A DNA stretch of 64,000 bases from assembly GCA_900473685.1 (NCBI GenBank), contig UCNE01000002.1, positions 337,963 to 401,962 on the forward strand, in the 5' to 3' direction. Below the pieces are notes generated by a model, which was not told where the DNA came from, ran no database searches, and worked only from the letters and a program-made list of their open reading frames with translations. The stretch comes from Hyphomicrobiales bacterium. GTDB lineage: Bacteria; Pseudomonadota; Alphaproteobacteria; Rhizobiales; Rhizobiaceae. Position 1 is the stretch's first letter. Every line of letters starts with the position of its first letter. The position numbers and the translations under genes were made by a program. This document shows positions 7,405-16,321 of the stretch, piece by piece.

Positions 7405-8907
7405 ATGAACAATCGAATCTCTTCCCTCTCCGCCCTTTCCATCGCAACGCCAGACGTTTTCGAACCGCAGACGTTCGACGATCCGATTGCCGCCGTTGAT
7501 GCGCTCTCGGCGCTCTACGACCGCAACACGAAGTTTTTGGTCGACGCCTTTACAGAGCTTGGCCGCACCGGAACGCCGGTGTCGCGCTACCGGGCCTGCT
7601 ATCCGCAAGTCAGCATCGAGACCAGCAGCTTCAGCCATGTCGATTCGCGCCTGTCCTACGGCTATGTCAGCGCGCCCGGCGTCTACACGACGACGGTCAC
7701 AAGGCCAAAACTGTTCCGGCATTATCTGAAGGAACAGCTCGGCCTGTTGATCCGCAGCCATGGCATAGGCGTGACGGTATCCGAATCGACGACGCCGATC
7801 CCGCTGCATTTCGCCTTCGGCGAAGGCGCCTATGTCGAAGCGGCGATGGCCGAGAATATCGACATTCCGCTGCGCGACCTGTTCGACACGCCGGACCTGA
7901 CGACCACCGATGACGAGATCGCCAACGGCTCGTATGAGCCCGGCCCCGGCGAACCCTCGCCACTCGCCCCGTTCACGGCCCAGCGCATCGACTATTCGCT
8001 GGCGCGGCTCAGCCACTATACGGCGACCAGTGCGACGCATTTCCAGAATTTCGTGCTGTTTACCAACTACCAGTTCTATATCGACGAATTCTGCGCCTGG
8101 GCACGCCAGCAGATGATCGATGGCGGCAATGGCTATACGGCCTTCGTCGAGCCCGGAAACATCGTCACACAGCCCGGATCGGACAAGCCGGATTCGGACC
8201 TGACGCTTGCCCGCCTGCCACAGATGCCGGCCTATCATCTGAAGAAAAAGGGCCACGGCGGCATCACCGTCGTCAATATCGGCGTCGGACCTTCGAACGC
8301 CAAGACGATCACCGACCATATTGCCGTGCTACGGCCGCATGCCTGGCTGATGCTTGGCCATTGTGCCGGCCTGCGCAACAGCCAGACGCTTGGCGACTAC
8401 GTGCTCGCCCACGCCTATGTCCGCGAGGACCATGTGCTGGACGACGACCTGCCGGTCTGGATCCCGATCCCGGCGCTCGCCGAAGTTCAGGTGGCGATGC
8501 AGGATGCCGTGGCGGAAGTGACCGGTTACGAGGGCTATGATCTCAAGCGGATCATGCGCACCGGCACCGTTGCCACCATCGACAATCGCAACTGGGAACT
8601 GCGCGACCAGCGTGGCCCGGTCAAACGGCTGTCGCAGTCGCGCGCCATCGCCCTCGACATGGAATCAGCCACCATTGCCGCCAACGGTTTCCGCTTCCGC
8701 GTTCCCTACGGCACCCTACTCTGCGTCTCCGACAAGCCGCTGCACGGAGAGCTGAAACTGCCGGGCATGGCGACGGCGTTCTACAAGACGCAGGTCAGCC
8801 AGCATTTGCAGATCGGTATTCTTGCATTGCAAAAACTGGCCGCCATGCCGCCGGAAAAGCTGCATTCGCGCAAGCTGCGCAGCTTCTTCGAAACTGCGTT
8901 CCAATAA
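7405..8907 (+). CDS. amn: AMP nucleosidase
   Basis: The 500-residue cytoplasmic enzyme hydrolyses AMP to adenine and ribose 5-phosphate in purine salvage. The N-terminal third is the AMP-nucleosidase-specific domain (SIATPDVFEPQTFDDP, RYRACYPQV). The C-terminal part is a nucleoside-phosphorylase fold with G-H-C-A-G-L-R and A-L-D-M-E-S-A-T-I-A. Length fits the alphaproteobacterial form. There is no Shine-Dalgarno sequence and a TATAAT sits 5 nt upstream, so translation may be leaderless. It ends 3 nt from a convergent gene. Confidence 0.93.
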   Translation: MNNRISSLSALSIATPDVFEPQTFDDPIAAVDALSALYDRNTKFLVDAFTELGRTGTPVSRYRACYPQVSIETSSFSHVDSRLSYGYVSAPGVYTTTVTRPKLFRHYLKEQLGLLIRSHGIGVTVSESTTPIPLHFAFGEGAYVEAAMAENIDIPLRDLFDTPDLTTTDDEIANGSYEPGPGEPSPLAPFTAQRIDYSLARLSHYTATSATHFQNFVLFTNYQFYIDEFCAWARQQMIDGGNGYTAFVEPGNIVTQPGSDKPDSDLTLARLPQMPAYHLKKKGHGGITVVNIGVGPSNAKTITDHIAVLRPHAWLMLGHCAGLRNSQTLGDYVLAHAYVREDHVLDDDLPVWIPIPALAEVQVAMQDAVAEVTGYEGYDLKRIMRTGTVATIDNRNWELRDQRGPVKRLSQSRAIALDMESATIAANGFRFRVPYGTLLCVSDKPLHGELKLPGMATAFYKTQVSQHLQIGILALQKLAAMPPEKLHSRKLRSFFETAFQ

Positions 8908-8910
8908 GCG

Positions 8911-9867
8911 TCAACGGCGCGGCGACAGCACAATCGACAAAAGCGTGCCGGCAACCGCCGACACGACAATCAGCAGATGCGCATTGACGCTGGCGCTGGC
9001 AAGCAGGTCAAAGGCAGCGCCTTTGGCCGGCGCACCGAAGGATATGGCGCCTGCGGTAATGCCGGCCGGATAGGTGCCGACACCGGCGGGGGCATGCACC
9101 GGCAGAACCGATGACAGTTCGCCGCCAAGCGCACCGCCGAAACAGGCCGTAAGCGGCACGACGCCCATCGTCGCCAGAACCCAGGCGAGCACGGCAACCT
9201 TCGTCGACCAATTGAGAACGGTCATCAGCCATGCCCTGACGAACACCAGCGCATTGGCCGGCAACCCGGCTTCGACCTCGACCAGAAACCGGCCGAACTT
9301 TTCCGGCAGGCGACGCTGCAGAACGGCAAGCGCATGGCCCTTCAAAAAGAACAGCGCCAGCGGTGACACAAGAAAAAGCCCCCAGAGCAACCAACCGGCC
9401 ACCTGGTTGTCGCGGCCGATGACGAGGCCGGCGCCAGCGGCGGCAAACAGAGCATGCAGATCGAGAAGCCGCATGAGCAGCAGAGCCGAGGTACTGCGCG
9501 TCAGGGGGACGGCAAATTCCGAACGCATCAGGATCGGAAAACTGGTCTCGCCTGCCCGGAAGGGCAACATGATGTTGAGAAGGTTATGGACCTGCGTCAC
9601 GCGCAAGAGCGTCAGGAAGCGGCCCCGGGTTTCGTCCGGAAAATAGTCATATATCCGGTAGCAGCGGATGAAATAGGTTCCGACCAGAAGCAGCAGCGCC
9701 GACAGGACGGGGAAGAGGCCGATCCCGGCCCATTGCCGCAAAAGAACCGGCCAGCCCCAGATCCACTGGATGAAAGCCGCATAGGCAATAACAGCCACAA
9801 GGGAGATAGCGCTCATCCGATTGCGGACAAGCCATGAGCCCCGGCTGGCATCCTCTCCTGCATTCAT
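8911..9867 (-). CDS. LPG-synthase-type multi-pass membrane protein (UPF0104)
   Basis: The 318-residue protein has about eight hydrophobic segments and the features of the lysylphosphatidylglycerol synthase membrane region: L-P-F-R-A-G-E in a loop and V-H-A-P-A-G-V-G-T-Y-P-A-G near the end. It lacks the soluble aminoacyl-transferase domain, so it is probably a lipid transporter or flippase-like protein. The ATG at 9867 (AGGAAAG upstream) is preferred over a 38-residue upstream extension that runs into the divergent promoter. It faces away from the glycosyltransferase pair; involvement in the same lipid modification is inference. Confidence 0.8.
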   Translation of the reverse strand: MNAGEDASRGSWLVRNRMSAISLVAVIAYAAFIQWIWGWPVLLRQWAGIGLFPVLSALLLLVGTYFIRCYRIYDYFPDETRGRFLTLLRVTQVHNLLNIMLPFRAGETSFPILMRSEFAVPLTRSTSALLLMRLLDLHALFAAAGAGLVIGRDNQVAGWLLWGLFLVSPLALFFLKGHALAVLQRRLPEKFGRFLVEVEAGLPANALVFVRAWLMTVLNWSTKVAVLAWVLATMGVVPLTACFGGALGGELSSVLPVHAPAGVGTYPAGITAGAISFGAPAKGAAFDLLASASVNAHLLIVVSAVAGTLLSIVLSPRR

Positions 9868-9953
9868 ATAGTTGGTACTTTCCTGTCCGGTGTTATGGCA
9901 CGGCTGGTTATCACGATACCCCAGGCGAGAGAACCTGCACGTTTTAAAAGGCT

Positions 9954-10982
9954 TTGATTTTGGATCCCATCTTGGAAGCAAACACGGCAGATAGCGAGAC
10001 TGCCCCGCCGGTCGAGCTGTCCGTCGTCGTGCCGATCTACAACGAAGAAGAAAGCGTCGGCCCGCTGGTCGCCCGCATCCGCGAGGCCATGGCTGATTTC
10101 GACAAGCCCTGGGAGCTCATTCTCGTCAATGACGGAAGCACCGACGGTACGCTCGTCAGTGCCCGCAAGGAGCTTGACACCGGTCTGCGGCTGAAGATCG
10201 TCGAACTGCAACGCAATTTCGGCCAGACCGCCGCCATGCAGGCCGGTATCGATCTCGCGTCCGGTAGATTGATCGCCACGCTCGACGGCGACCTGCAAAA
10301 CGATCCGCGCGATATCCCCGCGATGGTCAAGGCGATCGAGGAACGCGAACTCGACCTTCTGGTCGGCTGGCGCAAAAACCGCCAGGACGGCTTGCTCCTG
10401 CGCAAGATCCCCTCCTGGTGCGCCAATTACCTGATTGGCAAGATCACCGGCGTGAAACTGCACGATTATGGTTGTAGCCTGAAGGTCTACCAGGGCTCGA
10501 TCATCAAACAAGTAAAACTGATGGGCGAGATGCACAGGTTCATTCCGGCCTGGGTTGCCGGCGTCGTGCCGAGCAGCCGTATCGGCGAGATGCCGGTGAC
10601 CCACCATGCCCGCCAGCATGGCACGTCGAAATACGGGATTTCCCGAACCTTCCGGGTGATCCTCGATCTGCTGTCGGTACTGTTCTTCATGCGCTACAAG
10701 GCGCGGCCGGGGCACTTCTTCGGATCGATCGGGCTTGCTGCCGGCGGCCTCAGCGCACTGATCCTGTTCTACCTGTTCATCGACAAGTTCCTGCTTGGCA
10801 ACGATATCGGCACGAGACCGATGCTGATCGTCGGTGTCATGCTGTTCCTGTCCTCGGTTCAGCTGATCACCACCGGCATCCTCGCCGAAATGATGGCGCG
10901 GCTCTATTCCGGTGAGAACGACACGCCGCCCTATATCGTGCGCAAGGTTTTCGAGCAGGACAAAGCTGATGTCTCAAACTGA
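9954..10982 (+). CDS. Family 2 glycosyltransferase, dolichol-phosphate mannosyltransferase-like
   Basis: The 342-residue protein has an N-terminal GT-A domain: SVVVPIYNEEES, LVNDGSTDGT, and T-L-D-G-D-L-Q-N-D-P with the DxD-like metal site. R-Q-H-G-T-S-K-Y-G follows, then two C-terminal membrane helices. Such enzymes load a sugar onto undecaprenyl or dolichyl phosphate. The first ATG lies inside the conserved domain, so a TTG start (9954, after AAAAGG, or 9960) must be used. The stop overlaps the following GT39 gene by 14 nt, so the donor made here is probably used by that enzyme. Confidence 0.88.
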   Translation: MILDPILEANTADSETAPPVELSVVVPIYNEEESVGPLVARIREAMADFDKPWELILVNDGSTDGTLVSARKELDTGLRLKIVELQRNFGQTAAMQAGIDLASGRLIATLDGDLQNDPRDIPAMVKAIEERELDLLVGWRKNRQDGLLLRKIPSWCANYLIGKITGVKLHDYGCSLKVYQGSIIKQVKLMGEMHRFIPAWVAGVVPSSRIGEMPVTHHARQHGTSKYGISRTFRVILDLLSVLFFMRYKARPGHFFGSIGLAAGGLSALILFYLFIDKFLLGNDIGTRPMLIVGVMLFLSSVQLITTGILAEMMARLYSGENDTPPYIVRKVFEQDKADVSN

Positions 10983-12471
10983 TTTCCGCCGCGCCGATGC
11001 AATGATTTTTGCCGTCGCCGCCTATTTTGTGCTGTGCGTGGCTCTGCGCGTGTTCATCTCTCCGGCACTTGAAATCGATGAAGGCGAACAGGCCTTCGTT
11101 TCGCAGTTTCTTGCGCTCGGCTATGGCCCGCAGCCTCCCTTCTACAACTGGCTGCAATACGCTGTGGTGGAGGCATTCGGCGTCTCCCTGACGGCACTGA
11201 CCGTCCTCAAACATCTGCTGCTTTTTCTCTGTTGCCTGTTCTATGGCCTCGCCGCCCGGATCGTCATCAAGGATCGAACGCTGGCGGCAATGGCCATGCT
11301 GGGCGTGCTGACCCTGCCGCCGGTTTTTCTGCTGGCACAACGGGACCTTTCGCACACCGTCTCCGCACTCTTTGCGGTGTCGCTGTTTCTCTACGGATTT
11401 TTCAGGACGCTGCGCAATCCAAGCCTGTTTTCCTATCTCTTGACCGGGGTCGCTGTCGGTATCGGGCTGATTTCGAAGTACAACTTTGCGCTGGTGCCGG
11501 CTGCCGCCGTTCTTGCCGTTCTGCCGGAGCGGGATTTGCGTCAGCGCATTTTCGACTGGAGGCTGATTGTCTCCCTAACCGTCGCCTTGGCGATCGTCCT
11601 GCCACATGCTTACTGGATTTTTCATAATCTCACATCGGCCTCGGCCGGTACCATCAACGAGATGAAGGAAGGCCTGGAGGGCGGGCGCATGGCCCAGGCG
11701 TTCAAGGGAACCCTTTCGCTGATCTCAGCGATCTTTGGGGCGACCATTCTGCCGCTCGCCTTCTTTGCTGCGGTCTTTCCCTTCGATATCAAGCGCATCT
11801 GTCTCGCTGAAAGCCAATGGACCCGGATAACGGGGCGGATCATCTGTCTGTGCCTGATCGCCGTCCTGCTGATCGTTCTCGGCCTTGGTGCCACCCATAT
11901 CCGGGAAAAATGGCTCGCCCTGTTCGTGGTTATTCTACCGCTTTATCTCTGCCTGAAGATTGATGCGGCCGGCATCGAAACAACCGGAAAACTCAAGCGT
12001 TTTGCCATTCCCCTTTTCATCATGATCTTCGCGGTGCTGATCGGCGTTTCGGCGCGGGTTGTGACCTCGCCAATGCTGGGGTCCTACAACAAGCTCAACA
12101 TTCCCTATGAGGCGTTCATCCGCGAGATTACGCAAAATCACGCCATCCAGCCTGCGCTGGTCATTGCCGACGACACCAATCTTGCCGGCAGCGTGCGTTT
12201 GCAGTTGCCGCTGTCTACCGCCATCACGGCTTACAATCCGCCAGTTCCTCTTGCGGCCGGCTGGCGGTCAGCTGGGCCGGTTCTGGTGATCTGGCGCGGC
12301 AAGGGAGAAGCAGAACCGGCTCTTCCCGAAAGCCTCCAGCAAAAGCTCATCGAAGGCGGGGTGGCAGCCGGTGATATCGTGCCCCTCTTTAGCGCGCCGC
12401 TCTATCATCTCGCCAAAGGAGATGATCGCTACGGTTTTGGCTATCTCTGGCTAACACAGCAAACCCCATAG
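10969..12471 (+). CDS. Family 39 (ArnT/PMT-like) membrane glycosyltransferase
   Basis: The 500-residue protein has about 11-12 membrane helices. The first periplasmic loop carries E-I-D-E-G-E, with the Asp-Glu typical of GT39 enzymes, then Q-P-P-F-Y-N-W. It would transfer a sugar from a polyprenyl-phosphate donor to an envelope acceptor on the outer face of the inner membrane. The ATG at 10969 lies inside the end of the preceding GT2 gene, behind AGGACAA, indicating translational coupling. The acceptor is unknown; lipid A or another glycolipid would be the usual guess. Confidence 0.85.
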   Translation: MSQTDFRRADAMIFAVAAYFVLCVALRVFISPALEIDEGEQAFVSQFLALGYGPQPPFYNWLQYAVVEAFGVSLTALTVLKHLLLFLCCLFYGLAARIVIKDRTLAAMAMLGVLTLPPVFLLAQRDLSHTVSALFAVSLFLYGFFRTLRNPSLFSYLLTGVAVGIGLISKYNFALVPAAAVLAVLPERDLRQRIFDWRLIVSLTVALAIVLPHAYWIFHNLTSASAGTINEMKEGLEGGRMAQAFKGTLSLISAIFGATILPLAFFAAVFPFDIKRICLAESQWTRITGRIICLCLIAVLLIVLGLGATHIREKWLALFVVILPLYLCLKIDAAGIETTGKLKRFAIPLFIMIFAVLIGVSARVVTSPMLGSYNKLNIPYEAFIREITQNHAIQPALVIADDTNLAGSVRLQLPLSTAITAYNPPVPLAAGWRSAGPVLVIWRGKGEAEPALPESLQQKLIEGGVAAGDIVPLFSAPLYHLAKGDDRYGFGYLWLTQQTP

Positions 12472-12489
12472 TGCCGCTACATATCCCGG

Positions 12490-13386
12490 TCATTGGCCGA
12501 CGAGCAGCTTCAGTTCGCCCGGATGAACCCGCAAGGCAACATCCCGGCCGATCGGCAGCAATTCACCGTCGATGACGCAATTGGTGTTGCGACGCTCGCG
12601 AGGAAAATGCAGGTCGACGGCGGTCACGCTCATCTCGGTGATCAGCGGGCTCTCGCGGAACTTTCCACGCAGGATATCGAACGTCAGCTTTGCAACGCCG
12701 TGTGGCTTCAATGGAGGAGCCGTGTAGAATCCCAGATGCCCGCCCGTGAGATCGTCGGCATACATCAGCGCGTTTGAGCCGAAATGATTGTTAGACACGG
12801 AGATGGCCGAAACCTTGCGCGTTTCGCGAACGCCATCAGCCTCGAACTCGATCTCAAACTCCGGCGGATTGAACATCACACCGAGTGCTGCGCGCGTGCT
12901 GGCCCGGATTTTTCCGAGCCTTGAGGCAAAGCTGTAGGATTCGCGGTAGCGCACCATGCGGGCATGCAGCCCCATGGAAAACTGATGCACGAAAGCGCGG
13001 CCGTCGGCACTGCCGATATCGGCATCGACAATCCGGCCGTCGGCAAGCACGTCCAGCACTTTCCAGATGTCGAGCGGCAGTTTCAGCGCCCGGGCAAACA
13101 GATTCATCGTTCCGGCCGGGACCACACCGAGCGGCATGCCATTCTTCCAGGCGACACCGGCCGCCGCAGAGATCGTGCCGTCACCACCACCGGCCAGCAT
13201 TGCATCCAGATCGTCGCGGCGGGCGGTCTTTTCGAGGATACCGGCCATGCCATCGCCGGAAGCCACGGTGATCTCGATGTCATGCCCGGCTGCGCGAAAG
13301 ACTTCCTCGGCCTTTTTGCTATAGGCGTCCATATCGGTCGTGCGGAATGTTCCGCCGTCGCGATTGAATATGGCCTTGATCTTCAT
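12490..13386 (-). CDS. Diacylglycerol kinase family lipid kinase
   Basis: The 298-residue protein has an N-terminal DAGK catalytic domain with the nucleotide motif L-A-G-G-G-D-G-T-I-S and G-V-V-P-A-G-T-M-N-L-F-A-R. A C-terminal beta sandwich follows with S-N-N-H-F-G-S-N. This is the YegS/DgkB class that phosphorylates lipids. The substrate may be diacylglycerol or another membrane lipid. The ATG at 13386 has AAGGAG at 8 nt. It converges with the GT39 gene, 18 nt away. Confidence 0.88.
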   Translation of the reverse strand: MKIKAIFNRDGGTFRTTDMDAYSKKAEEVFRAAGHDIEITVASGDGMAGILEKTARRDDLDAMLAGGGDGTISAAAGVAWKNGMPLGVVPAGTMNLFARALKLPLDIWKVLDVLADGRIVDADIGSADGRAFVHQFSMGLHARMVRYRESYSFASRLGKIRASTRAALGVMFNPPEFEIEFEADGVRETRKVSAISVSNNHFGSNALMYADDLTGGHLGFYTAPPLKPHGVAKLTFDILRGKFRESPLITEMSVTAVDLHFPRERRNTNCVIDGELLPIGRDVALRVHPGELKLLVGQ

Positions 13387-13505
13387 TCGTGCTCCTTGCA
13401 GCTCGTTGCGCTAGATATGGAGCGCCACCGCGGCTTTTTCAGCCGGTGCCTGCAAAATGACGAATCTTTAATATCGCCCGCACCAAACTTGCCGTGATGC
13501 ACCAG

Positions 13506-13853
13506 CTATTCGGCAGCCTGCAGCAGGATATGTTCGTCGCCCCAGAGTTTCATCGCCATGATGACAGGCTCGAGGCTACGGCCGCGTGGGGTCAGGCAGT
13601 AATCCACCCTCAGCGGGACGACGGCAAAAACCGTACGCTCGACCAGACCGTCGGCTTCCAGTTCACGCAGCTGCTTGGTCAGCATGCGCTGGGTGACACT
13701 CGTCAGGCTACGACGAATTTCGTTGAAGCGCATCGTGCCATCCAGCAGATGATAGAGGATGACGCCCTTCCATTTTCCATCGATCAGATGCAGTACGCCC
13801 TCGACCGGGCAGCCAGGAGAACAGGTCAGGAGCTTGTGGCGAACACGCGGCAT
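13506..13853 (-). CDS. HxlR-type transcriptional regulator
   Basis: The protein has 115 residues. It contains the HxlR winged helix: C-P-V-E-G-V-L-H-L-I-D-G-K-W-K, R-F-N-E-I-R-R-S-L and V-T-Q-R-M-L-T-K-Q-L-R-E-L-E. The cysteines (C11, C15) at the N-terminus are typical of redox- or electrophile-sensing members. It is divergent from the oxidoreductase gene at 13955, which it probably controls. Its own AAAAGG ribosome site lies inside a candidate operator, consistent with autoregulation. Confidence 0.9.
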   Translation of the reverse strand: MPRVRHKLLTCSPGCPVEGVLHLIDGKWKGVILYHLLDGTMRFNEIRRSLTSVTQRMLTKQLRELEADGLVERTVFAVVPLRVDYCLTPRGRSLEPVIMAMKLWGDEHILLQAAE

Positions 13854-13858
13854 TCACG

Positions 13859-13910
13859 GTATCCTTTTGGGTACTATATACACTTATTGTGCATTCTTGC
13901 GCCTATGCAC
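13859..13910. promoter_or_regulatory. Divergent operator region, HxlR/oxidoreductase
   Basis: Two dyads lie between the genes: GTATCC-TTTT-GGGTAC (13859-13874) and GTGCAT-N10-ATGCAC (13889-13910). The first resembles HxlR operators and overlaps the regulator's ribosome site. Confidence 0.5.
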
Positions 13911-13954
13911 CATAATGCGCATCTAGCTTCTGTTCAAACATGAAGGAGCCATCC

Positions 13955-14968
13955 ATGCGCGCCATTGCCTACAAAATCCCCCAGGCCATTTCCGCCGAGA
14001 CGTCCCTGATCGATGTTGACCTGCCGGTCCCGGTGCCGGAGGGCCGCGATATCCTGGTCGAGGTGAAGGCGATCTCGGTCAATCCGGTCGATGTCAAAAT
14101 TCGCGCCAACGCCAAGCCCGAGCCGGACCAGCTGAAGGTGCTTGGCTGGGATGCAGCAGGGATCGTCAAGGCGGTTGGCTCGGGCGTGAAACTGTTCCAG
14201 CCGGGCGATGTCGTCTTCTATGCCGGTGCCATCGACCGGCCGGGAGCCAATTCCGAATTCCATCTGGTTGACGAACGGATCGTTGGCAGAAAGCCGGAAA
14301 CGCTGGGCTTTCCGGCCGCTGCCGCTCTGCCGTTGACCTCTCTTACCGCCTGGGAAACCCTGTTCGACCGGCTGAAGGTCAACGATCCGGTTCCCGGCGC
14401 TGCCAACGCGATCCTGATCATCGGCGGTGCCGGTGGTGTCGGCTCGATCGCCATCCAACTTGCCCGGACGCTGACCAATCTCACGGTGATCGCCACCGCT
14501 TCAAGGCCCGAAACCCAGAAGTGGGCTTATGATCTCGGTGCTCATCATGTGCTCGATCATTCCAGGCCGCTGGCGCATCAGATCGACCAGCTGGCGCTCG
14601 GTGCGCCGGCCTTTGTCTTTTCGACGACCAATACCGCCGATCACCTGGAAGAGATCATCCAGCTGATCGCGCCGCAGGGCCGCTTCGGGCTGATCGATGA
14701 TCCGAAGGTGCTGGATGTCATGCCGTTCAAGCGCAAAGCCGTGTCCATCCACTGGGAGCTGATGTTCACCCGGTCGCTGTTCAAGACCAAGGACATGGAG
14801 GAGCAGAACAAGATACTCACCGAAATCGCCCGGCTGGTCGATACCGGCAAGATCCGTTCGACGTTGACAGAGACGCTGGGGCTGATCAACGCCGAAAACC
14901 TGAAGAAAGCCCATGGCTTGATCGAAACCGGCCGGACCAAGGGCAAGCTTGTGCTTGCGGGATTCTGA
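13955..14968 (+). CDS. Zinc-type alcohol dehydrogenase/quinone oxidoreductase family protein
   Basis: The 337-residue protein belongs to the medium-chain dehydrogenase superfamily. It has an N-terminal GroES-like domain (V-S-V-N-P-V-D-V-K, G-W-D-A-A-G-I-V) and a Rossmann domain with I-I-G-G-A-G-G-V-G-S-I. The zinc-binding cysteines of true alcohol dehydrogenases are absent, so it is likely an NADPH-dependent quinone or enone reductase. The ATG at 13955 follows AAGGAG at 6 nt. Divergence from an HxlR regulator suggests induction by quinones or electrophiles. Confidence 0.88.
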   Translation: MRAIAYKIPQAISAETSLIDVDLPVPVPEGRDILVEVKAISVNPVDVKIRANAKPEPDQLKVLGWDAAGIVKAVGSGVKLFQPGDVVFYAGAIDRPGANSEFHLVDERIVGRKPETLGFPAAAALPLTSLTAWETLFDRLKVNDPVPGAANAILIIGGAGGVGSIAIQLARTLTNLTVIATASRPETQKWAYDLGAHHVLDHSRPLAHQIDQLALGAPAFVFSTTNTADHLEEIIQLIAPQGRFGLIDDPKVLDVMPFKRKAVSIHWELMFTRSLFKTKDMEEQNKILTEIARLVDTGKIRSTLTETLGLINAENLKKAHGLIETGRTKGKLVLAGF

Positions 14969-15096
14969 CGCGACCGACACCCCGAGAAACGGGCTTTTCC
15001 GCAGTTCCTGCGGGAACGTGTGCTTCTCTACACTCACCATAAACAGGATGTAGCGTGGCACACCCGATAGTCTCCCAAGCAGGGGATGCCGCGCTG

Positions 15097-15146
15097 CCCC
15101 GGAACCGATCCCCACGCCCCAGAGGGGCCGGTTCCGGGGTTCGTTT
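15097..15146 (+). terminator. Terminator-like hairpin after the oxidoreductase gene
   Basis: CCCCGGAACCG (15097-15107) pairs with CGGTTCCGGGG (15129-15139), with an inner CCCC/GGGG pairing, followed by TTCGTTT. It lies 30 nt before the DoxX gene, so it may end the oxidoreductase transcript or act in the DoxX leader. Confidence 0.6.
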
Positions 15147-15170
15147 CATCACCTGTTCCTGGAGAGAAAA

Positions 15171-15617
15171 ATGCCTTCCCTTATTGATTTTCTGATCGGT
15201 TCCCGCGCGTTCGGCTATCTGGCGCGCACCGTCCTGACCTATATGTTCTGGGCAAGTGGACTGGCCAAGCTCATCGATTTCAATGCCGGCGTCGCCGAGA
15301 TGTCGTTCTTCGGCCTCGAGCCCGCGCCGCTCGTCACCATTGCCGTCATCGTCACCCAGCTTGGCGGATCAGCCCTGATCATCGCCAATCGCTGGACCTG
15401 GCTTGGTGCCGGGGCGCTGGCCATCTTCACCGCACTGACAATTCCGATTGCCCATGCTTTCTGGACCATGCAGGAGCCGTTGAAGACGCTCGAATTCTAT
15501 GTCGTCATGGAACATATCACGGTCATCGGTGCCCTGATGGTCGTTGCCTGGAAGTCTGCGCCTGTGCGCGAAGCCCCTACCCTTCCCGGCTCTGGTTTTG
15601 CTGAACTCAACGCATAG
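15171..15617 (+). CDS. DoxX family membrane protein
   Basis: The protein has 148 residues and four hydrophobic helices, with the DoxX signature S-G-L-A-K-L-I-D-F near the first helix. DoxX proteins are small inner-membrane proteins linked to redox or quinone metabolism; their exact activity is poorly defined. The ATG at 15171 follows GGAGAG. It lies downstream of the oxidoreductase and may belong to the same redox stress response, though a hairpin separates them. Confidence 0.85.
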   Translation: MPSLIDFLIGSRAFGYLARTVLTYMFWASGLAKLIDFNAGVAEMSFFGLEPAPLVTIAVIVTQLGGSALIIANRWTWLGAGALAIFTALTIPIAHAFWTMQEPLKTLEFYVVMEHITVIGALMVVAWKSAPVREAPTLPGSGFAELNA

Positions 15618-15638
15618 AGTTGTCGCTCCACCGTCGCG

Positions 15639-15675
15639 AAAACGCCTGCGGATCGCATCCAGCAGGCGTTTTTCA
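15639..15675. terminator. Bidirectional terminator between DoxX and CGNR genes
   Basis: AAAACGCCTGC (15639-15649) and GCAGGCGTTTT (15662-15672) form an 11-bp stem with T runs on each strand. It separates two convergent genes. Confidence 0.85.
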
Positions 15676-15713
15676 TTGCGGCATCCTCGGGAGCCCGCGC
15701 GCTACCCGAACCA

Positions 15714-16286
15714 TCACGTTGCCTTGCTGCGATGATAGTAGCGCGAAACGCGGACGCGGTTGCCGCAGCGGGCAGCCGAACACCAGCGGCGGCGTGCATT
15801 GCTGCCGACGAAAAGCATGACGCAATCCTCTGCCGCGCATTTGCGGATCAGCGTCACGTCGCCGGAGGTGAGCAGGGCGGCCGCATCCTCGGCTAGAAAC
15901 CCGGCAAGCCGGACCGCTGGTGCGCCAGTCCGTTCGCTGGCCAAAACCGGCGGATCACCCCATGCAAGCTGGCGCATGACGGGGGCTGCACGCATGGCGG
16001 CGTTCAAACCATCAATATCCGCGCGCGGCACCGGCTTGCCGTCGCGGGCATGGGCGATTGCCGAAGCGGTGTGATCGCGCACGGCCATCACCAGCGCCAA
16101 GTCACCAGCCGCCAAGGCGTCAAACTCCACAGCTGCCCCCTCCGGCAACCGGGCGGCTTCCGCCTCCAGCCAAAGCTGCAGACCCGCTGCCGTTTCGAGC
16201 AGATCCACCCGGCCTTCAGCCGTCAGGGGCCGGGTATTGACGAGATCGAGCGCCAGCCGTTCGCCGGTGAAAGGGACCAGATCCAT
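15714..16286 (-). CDS. CGNR zinc-finger/ABATE-domain putative stress-induced transcription regulator
   Basis: The 190-residue protein has an N-terminal ABATE (DUF1470) domain (L-A-L-D-L-V-N-T). Its C-terminal CGNR zinc finger has four cysteines (C-A-x3-C, then W-C-S-A-A-R-C-G-N-R) and a basic tail (RVSRYYHR). It is thought to bind DNA. The ATG at 16286 after GAAAGG is preferred over an upstream start 14 codons earlier that has no ribosome site. It is divergent from an alpha/beta hydrolase gene with a palindrome in the shared promoter, so it probably controls both. Confidence 0.88.
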   Translation of the reverse strand: MDLVPFTGERLALDLVNTRPLTAEGRVDLLETAAGLQLWLEAEAARLPEGAAVEFDALAAGDLALVMAVRDHTASAIAHARDGKPVPRADIDGLNAAMRAAPVMRQLAWGDPPVLASERTGAPAVRLAGFLAEDAAALLTSGDVTLIRKCAAEDCVMLFVGSNARRRWCSAARCGNRVRVSRYYHRSKAT

Positions 16287-16321
16287 GCTCAGCCTTTCGT
16301 CTATAATGCGTATTTTTACAA

